A stretch of 64,000 bases of DNA from Mesorhizobium loti (GCA_002356515.1 AP017605.1:4473001-4537000), one strand, 5' to 3'; shown: positions 36,085 to 47,056, counted from the first letter of the stretch. Notes: generated by a model not told the origin, from the letters alone. Made by a program: numbers and translations.

Positions 36085-37359
36085 ATGAAACCAATTCGGC
36101 TCGCTGCGGGCTTGGGCGCAGCTTTCATGCTTTCCGCTACCGTATCAACCATCGCGCTGGCGCAGGCGCCGGTCTGCTCGGCGCCGGTCAAGGTGCTGGC
36201 GCAGCCGCGCGACGGCCTGACGCTTCTGGAGGACTCCAAGGCCGAGTTCGAGAAGCTCGCCGGGGCGGGCTTCCAGATCGACTATCTCAACGAGAACGAC
36301 CGCCGGGCAAAATCGCGCGCCGATGCGTCCACCGTCGGCAACTACAACGTCTACTATGTCGACGAAGCCAACGTCGCTCTGTTTGCCTCGTCGAAATGGA
36401 TCGTGCCGTTGACCGATTATTATCCGGCTGACTATGACTATGCCGACTTCGATCCCGGCCGCCAGAAGGTCGCCACCTATGACGGCAAGGTCTGGTTCGC
36501 GCCGCTGACCGGCGGCGGCGACCTGATGGTCTACCGCAAGGACGTGCTAGAGGCCGCCGGCATCCAGCCGCCCAAGACGCTGGACGAGCTGATCGCCGAC
36601 GTGCCGAAGCTGACCAATGCGGACAAGGGCATGTATGGCATCGCGCTGCGTGGCGCACGCGGTTCGGGCGCCAATGTCTGGCGCTGGATGCCCTTCTTCA
36701 AGGCTTATGGCGGCCAGTGGTTCGATGGCGACAAGCCGGTCTTCAACTCGGACGCCGCCATCAAGGCGACCGAGACGTACCTCAAGCTGTTCAAGGATTC
36801 GGCGCCCGGCACGCAGACCGGCAGCTGGGATGAATCGACCGGCGCTTTCCTGTCGGGCCAGGTCGCCATCCTCGTCGAATCGACGCCGCTGTCGGGCATG
36901 GCGGTCGATCCGAAGACCTCGCAAGTGGTCGGCAAGATCGGCTTCCTGCCACCGCCCTCGCCGCTGCCCGGCGGCGGTTACGGCCATGGCCTTGCCATTG
37001 CGGCGAAGGCCAATGCCGACGACGCCTCGAAGAAATGCGCCGGTCTGTTCATCGCCTGGGCGACATCGAAGGAAAATGAGAAGCGCCGGCTCGATGCCCA
37101 CCAGTTCGGCGAGCTGAACCGCACCAGCATCCTGTCCAGCAAGGAATTCGCCGACATCTACGGCGCCGATCTGGGCCAGGCGCTGGCAGAGACCGGCAAG
37201 GTCACTGCGGTCAACTTCTGGCAGGACCCGCGCTGGCCCGATCTCGGCGACCGCTGGGGCATCATCCTCGAGGAACTGGTGACCGGCACCCGCACCGACA
37301 TCAAGGGCGGCCTCAACGAGCTCGAGGCCTATGCCACCGAGCTGGCGAAGAAGAAATAG
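36085..37359 (+). CDS. Sugar/polyol ABC transporter substrate-binding protein
   Basis: A 424-residue CUT1-type periplasmic binding protein with a Sec signal peptide (residues 1 to about 27, ending ALAQA). The mature part has VKVLAQPRDGLTLLEDSKAEFEK in two pieces, VYYVDEANVALFASSKWIVPL and the lobe LMVYRKDVLEAAGIQPPKT. GAGGAG precedes ATG at 36085. Downstream permeases, dehydrogenase and ATPase on the same strand suggest uptake of a polyol such as xylitol or sorbitol. A hairpin and a palindromic repeat follow the gene and may favour accumulation of this protein over the permeases. Confidence 0.92.
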   Translation: MKPIRLAAGLGAAFMLSATVSTIALAQAPVCSAPVKVLAQPRDGLTLLEDSKAEFEKLAGAGFQIDYLNENDRRAKSRADASTVGNYNVYYVDEANVALFASSKWIVPLTDYYPADYDYADFDPGRQKVATYDGKVWFAPLTGGGDLMVYRKDVLEAAGIQPPKTLDELIADVPKLTNADKGMYGIALRGARGSGANVWRWMPFFKAYGGQWFDGDKPVFNSDAAIKATETYLKLFKDSAPGTQTGSWDESTGAFLSGQVAILVESTPLSGMAVDPKTSQVVGKIGFLPPPSPLPGGGYGHGLAIAAKANADDASKKCAGLFIAWATSKENEKRRLDAHQFGELNRTSILSSKEFADIYGADLGQALAETGKVTAVNFWQDPRWPDLGDRWGIILEELVTGTRTDIKGGLNELEAYATELAKKK

Positions 37360-37378
37360 AGCCCATCCTCCCGCCCGT

Positions 37379-37424
37379 GGCGCGCGGTCCGCGACATTGT
37401 CCGCAATGCCGGGACCTGCGCGCC
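37379..37424 (+). terminator. Hairpin after the binding-protein gene
   Basis: GGCGCGCGGTCC and GGGACCTGCGCGCC pair with one bulge across a loop of about 20 bases. There is no T-tract, so a role in mRNA stability or partial attenuation between SBP and permease genes is more likely than full termination. Confidence 0.5.
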
Positions 37425-37440
37425 GCGGGGACTTTGCTCC

Positions 37441-37501
37441 CTAGAGCAATTCCAGGAAAAGTGTGATCGGTTTTCCGTCCGGAATTGCGTCAAAACTCTA
37501 G
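37441..37501. repeat. Short palindromic intergenic repeat (CTAGAG...CTCTAG type)
   Basis: A 61-base element bounded by CTAGAG and CTCTAG with inner inverted pairs AATTCC/GGAATT and GGAAAA/TTTTCC. This style of repeat (GCAATTCC-GGAAAA-TTTTCC-GGAATTGC) recurs in rhizobial genomes. It lies 41 bases before the first permease gene. Confidence 0.75.
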
Positions 37502-37542
37502 GAGAAACCATGCCGACACGATCGAGACGCAAGCGAGGATAG

Positions 37543-38415
37543 ATGCCAATGGCCCGACGCACGTCGCTCCCTGTCACCTTCGTCGTTCCGACCATCGCCA
37601 TCCTTCTGGTGCTGTCGATGGTGCCGACGCTCTACGCCATCGTCATCGCCTTGCAGAATCGCGAGTTGAGCACGCCTGATTATTCCTGGGTCTGGCTGTC
37701 GAACTTCAGCGACCTGTTCCTCGACCGCCGCTTTCTCAACGCGGTCTGGGTGTCGGTGAAATGGGAGATCGTCACCGTCGTCGCGACCATGGTGGTGGCG
37801 ATCGGGCTGGGGGTGCTGATGTTCGAGGTCGCCAGCCCCCGTCTGCGCAATGCCTACTGCCTGCTGTTCATCATTCCGGTGCTGTTGCCGCGCGTCTCGG
37901 CCGCCTTCGTCTGGAAGTTCGCCTATCATCCGCTCTACGGCATCGCCACCTATCCCTACAGGCTCATTACCGGCGGGCTGATCTTCGACCCGCTGTCCAA
38001 GCCGGCGACGGCCTTGTTCGCCGTCGCGTCGGTCGATGTCTGGCAATGGGGGCTGTTCTTCGCCGTCATCGTGCTGAAGCTGCTCGAAACCCTGCCGCCG
38101 CAGCCGATCGAGGCGGCCCGGCTCGACCACGCAAAACGCTGGCAGATCCACGCCTATGTCACCTTGCCGATGCTGAAGGCGCCGCTGATCAGCCTGATGT
38201 TCGTCAAGATGATCGAATCGCTGCGCTCCTTCGACCTGATCTATGTGATGACCCGCGGCGGACCGGGCGTGGCCACCGAAACGCTCGACATGTACGCCTT
38301 CTCGCAAGGCTTCATCGAGTCCGGCAAGGTCTCCTACGCCTCGGCCATGGCCGTGCTGATGATGATCGCCACGGTCATCACCTTCACCATGCTGTGGAAG
38401 CGGGTGCAGGCATGA
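37543..38415 (+). CDS. Sugar/polyol ABC permease (MalF/UgpA type)
   Basis: A 290-residue CUT1 permease with six helices. The coupling EAA region is PIEAARLDHAKRWQIHAYVTLPML, and the last helices follow LYVMTRGGPGVATETLDMYAF-like sequence. ATG at 37543 (or 37549) starts after the palindromic repeat. It pairs with the next permease through an ATGA overlap at 38412-38415. Confidence 0.92.
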   Translation: MPMARRTSLPVTFVVPTIAILLVLSMVPTLYAIVIALQNRELSTPDYSWVWLSNFSDLFLDRRFLNAVWVSVKWEIVTVVATMVVAIGLGVLMFEVASPRLRNAYCLLFIIPVLLPRVSAAFVWKFAYHPLYGIATYPYRLITGGLIFDPLSKPATALFAVASVDVWQWGLFFAVIVLKLLETLPPQPIEAARLDHAKRWQIHAYVTLPMLKAPLISLMFVKMIESLRSFDLIYVMTRGGPGVATETLDMYAFSQGFIESGKVSYASAMAVLMMIATVITFTMLWKRVQA

Positions 38416-39224
38416 AGCCCGGCAGGCTCATCGGCAGGATCGTGCTGGCCTTTGCCGGCTTCATGGCCGTGTTCCCGCTGTTGTGGACGGCGCTCAATGC
38501 GCTGAAGAACAATGTCGACATCATCACCCGCGTGCCGCGCCTGGTGTTCACGCCGACATGGGCCAATATCGGCTATATCCTCGGCCGCGACAGCGTGCTC
38601 ACCGGGCTCTACAACTCGGTCGTCGCCTGCGGCTCGGCCGTGCTGATCGGTGTCGTGCTCGGCCTGCCGGCAGCTTACGCGGTGGCGCGCTATCCCAACC
38701 GCTGGGCCGGCGACATACAGTTCTTCGTGCTGTCGCTGCGCTTCCTGCCGCCGGTGGCGGTCGCCATCCCGCTGATGGTGATCTGGCTGCAGGTCGGCCT
38801 CTACGACACTTTGCCGGCGCTGATCATCACCTATTCGCTGCTCACCATCTCGGTGATCATGTGGCTCGCCATCCCCGCCTTCCAAGGCGTGCCGAAGGAG
38901 ATCGAGGAAGCCGCCTTCGTCGATGGCTACGGCGCCTATTCGGTGTTCTGGCGCATCGCGCTGCCTGTCGCCGCCCGCTCCCTGGCAGGCGCCGTCGCCT
39001 TCAGCTTCGTGCTGGTCTGGAACGAATTCCTGATCGCCCTGATGCTGTCGAGCTCCAACGCCAAGACCTTGCCGATCGTCGCCTCCGAACTCTCCCAGCA
39101 AGGCATGAATGTGCCATGGGGCATTCTCAACGCCTCGGTCGTGCTGCTGTCGCTGCCGCCGCTGCTGTTCCTTGGCGTGCTCAGCGGCTTCCTGAATTCC
39201 ATTTTCCGGCAAAAAAAGAGTTGA
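38412..39224 (+). CDS. Sugar/polyol ABC permease (MalG/UgpE type)
   Basis: A 270-residue CUT1 permease: six helices, LPAAYAVARYPNRW in the middle and the coupling motif EIEEAAFVDGYGAYSVFWRIALPVAA divided around the EAA loop. The C-terminus LSGFLNSIFRQKKS is the family end. ATG at 38412 overlaps the preceding stop by four bases. It forms the membrane channel with the MalF-type partner. Confidence 0.93.
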   Translation: MKPGRLIGRIVLAFAGFMAVFPLLWTALNALKNNVDIITRVPRLVFTPTWANIGYILGRDSVLTGLYNSVVACGSAVLIGVVLGLPAAYAVARYPNRWAGDIQFFVLSLRFLPPVAVAIPLMVIWLQVGLYDTLPALIITYSLLTISVIMWLAIPAFQGVPKEIEEAAFVDGYGAYSVFWRIALPVAARSLAGAVAFSFVLVWNEFLIALMLSSSNAKTLPIVASELSQQGMNVPWGILNASVVLLSLPPLLFLGVLSGFLNSIFRQKKS

Positions 39225-39239
39225 TGTGAGGATTTCCCG

Positions 39240-40286
39240 ATGCGGGCACTGGTGCTTGAGAAAAAAGGCGAACTGTCGCTGCGCGAGGTCGCGCTGCCGC
39301 TCGATGTCGGGCCGGACGACGTCAAGATAGCCATCCATACTGTCGGCGTCTGCGGCAGCGACGTGCACTATTACACCCATGGCGCCATCGGCAGCTATGT
39401 CGTGCGCGCACCCATGGTGCTCGGCCACGAAGCCGCGGGAACCGTCGTCGAGACCGGCGCCAATGTCGTGACTTTCAAGGTCGGCGACCGCGTCTGCATG
39501 GAGCCGGGCGTGCCGAACATGTCGTCGCGCGCGACAAAGCTCGGCATCTACAATGTCGACCCCGACGTCCGTTTCTGGGCGACGCCGCCGGTGCATGGCG
39601 TGCTGGCGCCCTATGCGGTGCATCCCGCCGCCTTCACCTACAAACTACCGGACAATGTCTCCTTCGCCGAGGGCGCGATGGTCGAGCCCTTCGCCATCGG
39701 CATGCAGGCGGCAAGCCGTGCCCGCATCGTCCCCGGCGACGTCGCCGTCGTCGTCGGCTGCGGCCCGATCGGCATCATGATCGCGCTTGCCGCCCTGGCC
39801 GGTGGCTGCTCGAAAGTGCTGATTTCCGATTTCTCCGCGCCCAAGCTCAAGATCGCCGCGCAATATGCCGGCATCGTGCCGGTCAACATAGGCGAGCAGT
39901 CGCTGGTCGACGCGGTCGCGGCGGCGACCGACAATTGGGGTGCCGATATCGTCTTCGAGGCCAGCGGCAGCCCGAAAGCCTTCGCCGACCTGTTCGATGT
40001 CGTGCGGCCGGGCGGCGCTGTGGTGCTGGTCGGCCTGCCGGTTGAGCCGGTGGCCCTCAACGTGCCTGCGGCGATCTCCAAGGAAGTACGCATCGAGACG
40101 GTGTTCCGCTATGCCAACATCTTCGACCGCGCCTTGCAGCTCATCGCCTCCGGCAAGGTCGACCTCAAGCCGCTGATCACCGGCACCTATGACTTCGCCG
40201 ACAGCATCGAGGCCTTCGAGCGGGCCGCCCAAGGCAATCCGGAAGACGTCAAGCTGCAGATCCTGCTCAGCGGCGAGAAGGGATGA
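39240..40286 (+). CDS. Zinc-type polyol dehydrogenase (xylitol/sorbitol dehydrogenase-like)
   Basis: A 348-residue medium-chain dehydrogenase. The catalytic zinc site is seen in [10 protein letters not shown] (Cys) and LGHEAAGTV (His-Glu); the NAD-binding Rossmann motif is [11 protein letters not shown]. The four-Cys structural zinc loop of alcohol dehydrogenases is absent: the region after GDRVCMEPG reads [15 protein letters not shown], as in bacterial xylitol/sorbitol dehydrogenases. It oxidises a polyol to a ketose with NAD+. It lies between permease and ATPase genes of the same importer, with the ATPase start overlapping its stop by four bases, so transport and first oxidation are co-expressed. 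Confidence 0.9.
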   Translation: MRALVLEKKGELSLREVALPLDVGPDDVKIAIHTVGVCGSDVHYYTHGAIGSYVVRAPMVLGHEAAGTVVETGANVVTFKVGDRVCMEPGVPNMSSRATKLGIYNVDPDVRFWATPPVHGVLAPYAVHPAAFTYKLPDNVSFAEGAMVEPFAIGMQAASRARIVPGDVAVVVGCGPIGIMIALAALAGGCSKVLISDFSAPKLKIAAQYAGIVPVNIGEQSLVDAVAAATDNWGADIVFEASGSPKAFADLFDVVRPGGAVVLVGLPVEPVALNVPAAISKEVRIETVFRYANIFDRALQLIASGKVDLKPLITGTYDFADSIEAFERAAQGNPEDVKLQILLSGEKG

Positions 40287-41374
40287 TCATGTCCGCGATC
40301 GTTTGCTCCCATGTCGACAAGGCCTATGGCGCCACCACGGTCATCCGCGACCTCAACCTCTCGATCGAGGAACATGAATTCGTCGTGTTCCTCGGCCCGT
40401 CCGGCTGCGGCAAGTCGACCTTGCTGCGCATGCTGGCAGGGCTGGAGGACATCAGCGGCGGCGAGGTCTCGATCGGCGGCAAGGTGGTCAACGATCTCGA
40501 TCCGGGCGACCGCGGCATCGCCATGGTGTTCCAGAACTACGCGCTCTATCCGCATATGACGATCTTCGACAACATCGCCTTCGGGCTGCGCCGGCAGAAG
40601 GTGCCGGCGGCCGAGATCCACAAGCGGGTCGAAGCGGTGTCGGGGACACTCGGGCTGCAGCCCTATCTCGGCCGCAAGCCGGCCGAGCTTTCCGGCGGCC
40701 AGCAGCAGCGCGTCGCCATCGCGCGGGCGATGATCAAGACGCCAAAAGTGTTCCTGTTCGACGAGCCGCTTTCCAATCTCGATGCGAAGCTGCGCAACCA
40801 TATGCGTGTCGAGATCGCGCGCCTGCACCAGTCGCTGAAGACCACCACCGTCTATGTCACCCATGACCAGCTCGAGGCGATGACGCTCGCCGATCGCATC
40901 GTGCTGCTCAAGGAGGGTGTAATCGAGCAGATCGGCTCTCCGGCGGAAATCTACCGTCGGCCCGGAAACATGTTCGTGGCCGGTTTCATCGGCACGCCGA
41001 ACATGAATTTTGTCGATGTGACGGTCAGCCGGGCCGGCAATGGCTGGACATTGACTGGCGCCGGAACGGTGCTTTCGATAGATGGCTCGGGCTTTCATCT
41101 TGAGGCAGGCCACCGCGCCGTGCTGGGTATCCGGCCGCCGGACCTGAAGACGGCCGGCGCCGGGACCGCCGGCATCTTGCAAGGCACGGCAGATCTCATC
41201 GAATTTCACGGCAATGACGCGCTGGTGACGTTCGGCTCCGGCGGCAAGGAGGTCAGCGCGCTGGTTCCGGCCCGCGAATGCCCGGTGCTGAATGCTCCTG
41301 TCCGCTACACATTCGAGGAAGAAAGCATCCATTTGTTCGATGCGACGTCGGGCGCGTCGCTGCGCAAGCAATAG
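40283..41374 (+). CDS. Sugar/polyol ABC transporter ATPase (UgpC/MalK type)
   Basis: A 363-residue ABC ATPase with Walker [10 protein letters not shown], signature [10 protein letters not shown], Walker [16 protein letters not shown], the His switch VTHDQLEAM and a C-terminal TOBE/MalK regulatory domain of about 120 residues ([10 protein letters not shown]). It energises the permease pair at 37543-39224. The frame has ATG at 40283 (ATGA overlap) and ATG at 40289. It ends 9 bases before the stop of the convergent FGGY kinase gene. Confidence 0.94.
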   Translation: MIMSAIVCSHVDKAYGATTVIRDLNLSIEEHEFVVFLGPSGCGKSTLLRMLAGLEDISGGEVSIGGKVVNDLDPGDRGIAMVFQNYALYPHMTIFDNIAFGLRRQKVPAAEIHKRVEAVSGTLGLQPYLGRKPAELSGGQQQRVAIARAMIKTPKVFLFDEPLSNLDAKLRNHMRVEIARLHQSLKTTTVYVTHDQLEAMTLADRIVLLKEGVIEQIGSPAEIYRRPGNMFVAGFIGTPNMNFVDVTVSRAGNGWTLTGAGTVLSIDGSGFHLEAGHRAVLGIRPPDLKTAGAGTAGILQGTADLIEFHGNDALVTFGSGGKEVSALVPARECPVLNAPVRYTFEEESIHLFDATSGASLRKQ

Positions 41375-41383
41375 CGCAAAGAC

Positions 41384-42970
41384 CTAACGGATCGCGTCGA
41401 GCGCCTGGCGCTGGCGGTGCATTTCCAGGAAAATCCGGTAGTCGCGATCAAATCGAACGCCGGCGGCCTTGTTGGCGGCACGCGTCTTGCCGCCCTGCTG
41501 CATGGCAAGACAGGCGGCGTTGAGGTCGGGGAAAAGCCCCGCGGCGGTGGCGGCGACCATGCCGGTGCCGAGCAGCACCGCCTCGTCGGCCAGCGGCTCG
41601 ACCACCGTGCAGCCGGTGGCGTCGGCATAGAGCTCCATCAGCAGCGGGTTCTTGGTGTGGCCGCCGGTGACATGCAGCGTGTCGATCAGATAGCCGTTCT
41701 CGTTCAGCGCCTCCAGCACATGGCGCACGCCGAGCGCGATGCCGACGGCGGTGCGCCAGTAGAGCTTGCACAGGCTGTCGAAGGAGGAATCCAGCGTCAG
41801 CCCGCTGACGACGCCGACGGCATGCGGGTCGGCAAGCGGCGAGCGGTTGCCGTGAAAGTCCGGCAGGACATGCAACCGTGCGGCGAGGTTCTCGCCCTCG
41901 GTGGCGCGCAGTTCGGCAACCCGCCTGGCGATCTTGGCATGCATGGCGGCATCCGGCTCGCCGCCGGCGCCGTGCCAGCGGATGATGTGGTCGAGCAGGG
42001 CGCCGGTGGCCGACTGGCCGCCTTCCGACAGCCACAGCTTCGGCAGCGCCGCGCCGTAATAGGGACCCCAGACCCCGGCGAAAGGCTGCGGGTCGGGCGA
42101 CATCGCCATCACGCAGCTCGACGTGCCCGCGATCAGCGCCAGATGCCGGCCGATATCCTGCTCGTCGCCGGCAAAGCCGCCAAGCACGCCAAGCGCGCCG
42201 GCATAGGCATCGATGACCCCGGCGCCGACCCGGCAGTTTTCGCTCAGGCCGAGCTCCGCCGCCGCTTGCGCCGTCAGCGGACCAATGTCGGCGCCGACCG
42301 GGCTGGCCCGCTCCGGCAGATTGCCGTGCTCGAAGAGATCGCCGAGACCGACGATTTCGAAGAAATCGCGCTGCCAGGCGCTTTCCTCATGCGCCAGATA
42401 AGTCCATTTGGCGGTCAGCGTGCATTGCGAGCGGGCCAGCGAACCGGTTGCCTGCCAGGTCAGGAAATCGGCCAGGTCGAATAGATAGCCGGCTTCCTTC
42501 CAGGTATCAGGCAGATTGCGCTTCAGCCACATTAGCTTCGGCGTCGCCATCTCCGGCGACATCACGCCGCCAATATAGTTGAGCACCTCGTGGCTGCTCT
42601 CTGTGCATTCGTCGGCTTCGGCAATGGCGCGGTGGTCGAGCCAGACGATGGTGTCCCAACGCTTGTCGCCGGTGGTCGAGACGCTGAGCTGATCGCCTTG
42701 CCGGTTTCGGACAACAAGCGAGCAGGTGGCATCAAAGGAGATGCCGACAATGTCTTGTGTCGCGACGCCGGCCTTTTCGCGGGCGGCGCGCACGGCGGCG
42801 CAGACGGCCGACCAGATATCGCGCGAATCATGCTCGGCGTGATCGGGCTTTGGCTGGTTCATGGCGATCGGCCGATCGGCGCGGCCGAGCAAGGTACCAC
42901 TGGCGTCGAGAATGCCCGCGCGAGCGCTCCCGGTGCCGACATCGACCGCGCAAACAAACTGTTTCGTCAA
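41384..42970 (-). CDS. FGGY-family pentulose kinase (ribulokinase-like)
   Basis: A 528-residue sugar kinase of the FGGY family. It shows the N-terminal phosphate motif VDVGTGSARAGILDASG, the substrate region WLDHRA, and the C-terminal ATP-binding part with GVLGGFAGDEQD and HVTGGHTKNPLLMELYADATG. It phosphorylates a ketopentose or related ketose from polyol oxidation. The start is a TTG at 42970 that makes a TTGA overlap with the HAD gene stop; MTKQFVCAVDVGTG is the expected N-terminus and no ATG is near, so a rare start codon is used. Confidence 0.9.
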   Translation of the reverse strand: MTKQFVCAVDVGTGSARAGILDASGTLLGRADRPIAMNQPKPDHAEHDSRDIWSAVCAAVRAAREKAGVATQDIVGISFDATCSLVVRNRQGDQLSVSTTGDKRWDTIVWLDHRAIAEADECTESSHEVLNYIGGVMSPEMATPKLMWLKRNLPDTWKEAGYLFDLADFLTWQATGSLARSQCTLTAKWTYLAHEESAWQRDFFEIVGLGDLFEHGNLPERASPVGADIGPLTAQAAAELGLSENCRVGAGVIDAYAGALGVLGGFAGDEQDIGRHLALIAGTSSCVMAMSPDPQPFAGVWGPYYGAALPKLWLSEGGQSATGALLDHIIRWHGAGGEPDAAMHAKIARRVAELRATEGENLAARLHVLPDFHGNRSPLADPHAVGVVSGLTLDSSFDSLCKLYWRTAVGIALGVRHVLEALNENGYLIDTLHVTGGHTKNPLLMELYADATGCTVVEPLADEAVLLGTGMVAATAAGLFPDLNAACLAMQQGGKTRAANKAAGVRFDRDYRIFLEMHRQRQALDAIR

Positions 42971-43650
42971 GATGCTCTAACTCTCGCTCCCAGGCCTGCA
43001 ATCAGATCGGGCAATTGCAGCATGTCAGCGAATATAAAGTCCGGTTCACTCGACGCAAGCCGCGCTTTCAGTGCGGGGTTGCCGGCGTGTGCGCCACCGG
43101 TGAAGGCAAAGACGCGCATGCCCGCCGCGCGCGCCGCCGCGACACCGGCCGGGCTGTCCTCGATGACGAGGCATTTGCGCGGATGCGCCCGCATGCTGGC
43201 GGCGGCATGCAGGAAAAGGTCGGGCGCCGGCTTTCCCTTGGCGACCATGGCGGCGCTGAACAGATGCGGTTCCATCAGCCCGAGCAGGCCGGTGACCTCG
43301 AGCGCATAGCGGATGCGTTCCAGCGTGCCGGAGGAGGCGACACAAAACGGCAGGCCAAGCTTCGGCAACATTTCCTTGATGCCGGGAATCGGCCTCAGCT
43401 CCTCGCGGAACTTTTGCATCAGGTCGACGCGCATCGCGGTCAGATGCTGATCGGTGATCTCCAGGCCGAAGTCGCGGCCAAGGATCTCGCGCACGCTTTT
43501 CATGCTCTTGCCGAGGAAATGCTCGTAGGCGGCGTCCTCACTGACGCTGCCGCCGGCAAGTTCGATCATGCCGAGCAGCGCCGAGACGGAAAGTGCTTCG
43601 CTGTCGACCAGCACGCCGTCGCAGTCGAAGATGACCAGTTCAGGCGTCAT
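42967..43650 (-). CDS. HAD-superfamily sugar phosphatase (subfamily IA)
   Basis: A 227-residue HAD-IA hydrolase: motif I FDCDGVLVDSE, motif II CVASSG, motif III Lys in KGKPAPDLF and motif IV VIEDSPAGVAAARAAG. It resembles phosphoglycolate or 2-deoxysugar phosphatases and may remove phosphate from a polyol or sugar phosphate. It lies between mtlK and the FGGY kinase on the same strand, overlapping the kinase start by four bases. Confidence 0.9.
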   Translation of the reverse strand: MTPELVIFDCDGVLVDSEALSVSALLGMIELAGGSVSEDAAYEHFLGKSMKSVREILGRDFGLEITDQHLTAMRVDLMQKFREELRPIPGIKEMLPKLGLPFCVASSGTLERIRYALEVTGLLGLMEPHLFSAAMVAKGKPAPDLFLHAAASMRAHPRKCLVIEDSPAGVAAARAAGMRVFAFTGGAHAGNPALKARLASSEPDFIFADMLQLPDLIAGLGARVRAS

Positions 43651-43665
43651 GATGGCTGATAGCTC

Positions 43666-45144
43666 TCAGAGCTTGCCGGCGATGTAGCGGGTCAGCGTGG
43701 CGCGCGCGCCATTCGCCCACAGCACGTTGAGCGCATGGCCGAAGGCCTCGACGAAGGCTGTGGCGCGGCCGACATCGCCATAGATGTCCTCCATGGCGAG
43801 CCAGGCGGCGGGGGCGTCCTTTGCCGCCCTTGCCGTCGCCTGCAGCCGGTCCCAGCTCGGGTCGTTGGGTTCGATGACGGCGCCGCTGTCGGTCGTGCCG
43901 AAGCAGTAGCGGCACCAAAGTGCTGATTCCAGCGCCAGGCCGGCAACACCTTTTCCGGCCTTCAGCCGGTCGGCGATGGTCGGGATGATGAATTTCGGCT
44001 GGCGGTTGGAGCCGTCGAGGCAGAGCCGGCGGACGGTGTCGCCGATCTTGGGATTGGAGAAGCGCTTCTCGATGAGCTGGTAATAATCCTCCAGCACCGT
44101 GTCCGGCACCGGCGGCACCGTCGGGATGATCTCGTCATGCTCGAGCTTGTCGAGAAAGCCGCGCACCAGCGGCTCCTGCATTGCCTCATGCACGAAATGG
44201 ATGTCCATCAGCCCGGCCGGATAGGCAATGGTGGCATGGCCGCCATTGAGGATGCGGATCTTCATCAATTCGTAGGGGGCGACGTCCTTGACGAACTGCA
44301 CGCCGACCTTTTCCAGCGGCGGACGGCCATCGGTGAAACGGTCCTCCAGCACCCATTGCCGGAACGGCTCACAGAACACCGGCCAGGCGTCCTCGACGCC
44401 GAAATCCTTGGCCAGGATGCCGCGCTCGCGGTCGGTGGTGGCAGGCGTGATGCGATCCACCATGCCATTGGGAAAGGCGACATGGCCGCTGACCCAGCTG
44501 GCCAGATCCTCGTCGATCAGCCGCGCCAGACCGATGACGCCGTCCGAGGTGACATGGCCATTGTGGGGGATGTTGTCGCAGGACATCACGGTGAACGGCA
44601 CGGTGCCTTCGTCGCGCCGGCGCACCAGTCCGGCGAGGATGATGCCGAACACCGTCTTTGGCGTCGCGCCGGGCTGCGCGTCGGCAACGATATCCGGATG
44701 GGCCGGGTTGAATTTGCCCGACGCCGGATCGATGAAATAGCCGCCTTCGGTGATGGTCAGCGAAACGATCTTGATTGCAGGATCGGCCAGGCGATCGATG
44801 ATGCCGGCCGCATCGCCCGGCATCAGGAAGTCGATCATCGCGCCGGTAACGCGTGCGCTCATATGGCCGTCATCCTGCTCGACCACCGTGGTCAGCCAGT
44901 CCTGCGCTTCCAGCTTGCCGCGCCCGATCTTCTCGCCCTCGAACACGCCGGCGCCGACCAGCGCCCAGTCATGGCCGATGCCCGCATTGAACAGATCGTC
45001 GAGATAGACGGCCTGGTGCGAGCGATGGAAATTGCCGACGCCGAAATGCACGATGCCGGCCTTCAGCCTGGCACGGTCGTATTTCGGACCCGCGACCTTG
45101 GCGGGGAGGTTGGCGAGAGTGGCGGAAGAGAGTTTCACGGTCAT
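43666..45144 (-). CDS. mtlK: Mannitol 2-dehydrogenase family protein
   Basis: A 492-residue long-chain polyol dehydrogenase. The N-terminal Rossmann domain begins IVHFGVGNFHRSHQAVYLDD in two parts (HFGVGNFHR is diagnostic), and the active-site motif KIRILNGGH (KxxxxNxxH) is present at about residue 295. It oxidises D-mannitol to fructose, and often arabitol or sorbitol, with NAD+. It follows smoS, from which it is separated by a hairpin-bearing gap of 140 bases. In rhizobia this gene accompanies smoEFGK-S as here. Confidence 0.92.
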   Translation of the reverse strand: MTVKLSSATLANLPAKVAGPKYDRARLKAGIVHFGVGNFHRSHQAVYLDDLFNAGIGHDWALVGAGVFEGEKIGRGKLEAQDWLTTVVEQDDGHMSARVTGAMIDFLMPGDAAGIIDRLADPAIKIVSLTITEGGYFIDPASGKFNPAHPDIVADAQPGATPKTVFGIILAGLVRRRDEGTVPFTVMSCDNIPHNGHVTSDGVIGLARLIDEDLASWVSGHVAFPNGMVDRITPATTDRERGILAKDFGVEDAWPVFCEPFRQWVLEDRFTDGRPPLEKVGVQFVKDVAPYELMKIRILNGGHATIAYPAGLMDIHFVHEAMQEPLVRGFLDKLEHDEIIPTVPPVPDTVLEDYYQLIEKRFSNPKIGDTVRRLCLDGSNRQPKFIIPTIADRLKAGKGVAGLALESALWCRYCFGTTDSGAVIEPNDPSWDRLQATARAAKDAPAAWLAMEDIYGDVGRATAFVEAFGHALNVLWANGARATLTRYIAGKL

Positions 45145-45184
45145 CTGTTTTACCCTTTGGCCGGGATCCGGCCTCTTTAACTCC

Positions 45185-45211
45185 GCCTCTCCCCGTTCTG
45201 TCGGGAGAGGC
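45185..45211 (-). repeat. Hairpin between smoS and mtlK
   Basis: GCCTCTCCC and GGGAGAGGC, nine perfect pairs with a nine-base loop, no T-tract. A second small palindrome, GGCCGGGATCCGGCC, lies at 45159-45173. Probably processing or attenuation within the operon. Confidence 0.5.
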
Positions 45212-45284
45212 TAAGGGACGGCACATGCCTCTGATGTTGGCCTCTGCTCCCCGCGGAGGAACGAGAAGCAGAGGCCGTCCCCCC

Positions 45285-46055
45285 TCAACTCATCCACTGG
45301 CCGCCATCGACATTGTAGGTCTGGGCGACGATGTATTCGGCGTCGGCGCTGGCCAGGAACACCGCCATGCCGGCGAGGTCTTCCGGTTTGCCCATCCGGC
45401 CGTAAGGCACGCCCTCGCCAACCAGTCTCTTCTTCTCGCCCTTCGGCCGGTTCTCGTATTTGGCGAACAGCGAATCGACCTCATCCCACATATCGCTGTC
45501 GACGACACCGGGTGCGATACCGTTGACGTTGATGCGGTGCTTGATCAGGTCGAGCCCCGCCGACTGGGTCAGCGAAATGACCGCGGCCTTTGTGGCGCAG
45601 TACACAGCCACCAGCGGCTCACCACGCCGTCCGGCCTGGCTCGCAATGTTGATGATCCTGCCGCCCTTGCCCCGCGCGATCATCGAGCGGGCGGCAGCCT
45701 GCAGCATGAACAGCGTGCCGGCGACATTGACGGAGAACAGTTTCTCGTAGCTTGCCCGCGAGATCTCGACGATCGGCGCCAGGTCGAACAAGGCGGCGTT
45801 GTTGATCAAGATGTCGAGGCCGCCGGCCTTGCTCTCCACCGCCTTCACCGCGGCGTCGATGGAGACCTGATCGGTAACATCGAGTTTGACGGCATAGGCA
45901 TTGGCGCCGATCTCGGAGGCGGTCTTTTGCGCGGCCTCAAGGTTGATGTCGGCGATGGCAACCGTGGCACCTTCGCGCGCATAGGCCTCGGCAAACGCTT
46001 TGCCGATGCCACGGGCCGAACCCGTGATCAGCGCCGATTTGCCGGCCAGGCGCAT
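45285..46055 (-). CDS. smoS: Sorbitol (L-iditol) dehydrogenase, SDR family
   Basis: A 256-residue short-chain dehydrogenase of SmoS type. Cofactor motif TGSARGIG at the N-terminus, Asp in IADIN for NAD+ preference, NNAA, the catalytic Ser in INIASQAG and YCATK (Tyr-x-x-x-Lys). It oxidises D-sorbitol to fructose and galactitol to tagatose in the family. ATG at 46055 gives the usual 256 residues; an in-frame GTG at 46061 would overlap the smoK stop by four bases and is the alternative. It is the fifth gene of the smo operon. Confidence 0.92.
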   Translation of the reverse strand: MRLAGKSALITGSARGIGKAFAEAYAREGATVAIADINLEAAQKTASEIGANAYAVKLDVTDQVSIDAAVKAVESKAGGLDILINNAALFDLAPIVEISRASYEKLFSVNVAGTLFMLQAAARSMIARGKGGRIINIASQAGRRGEPLVAVYCATKAAVISLTQSAGLDLIKHRINVNGIAPGVVDSDMWDEVDSLFAKYENRPKGEKKRLVGEGVPYGRMGKPEDLAGMAVFLASADAEYIVAQTYNVDGGQWMS

Positions 46056-46057
46056 GC

Positions 46058-47056
<999 letters not shown>

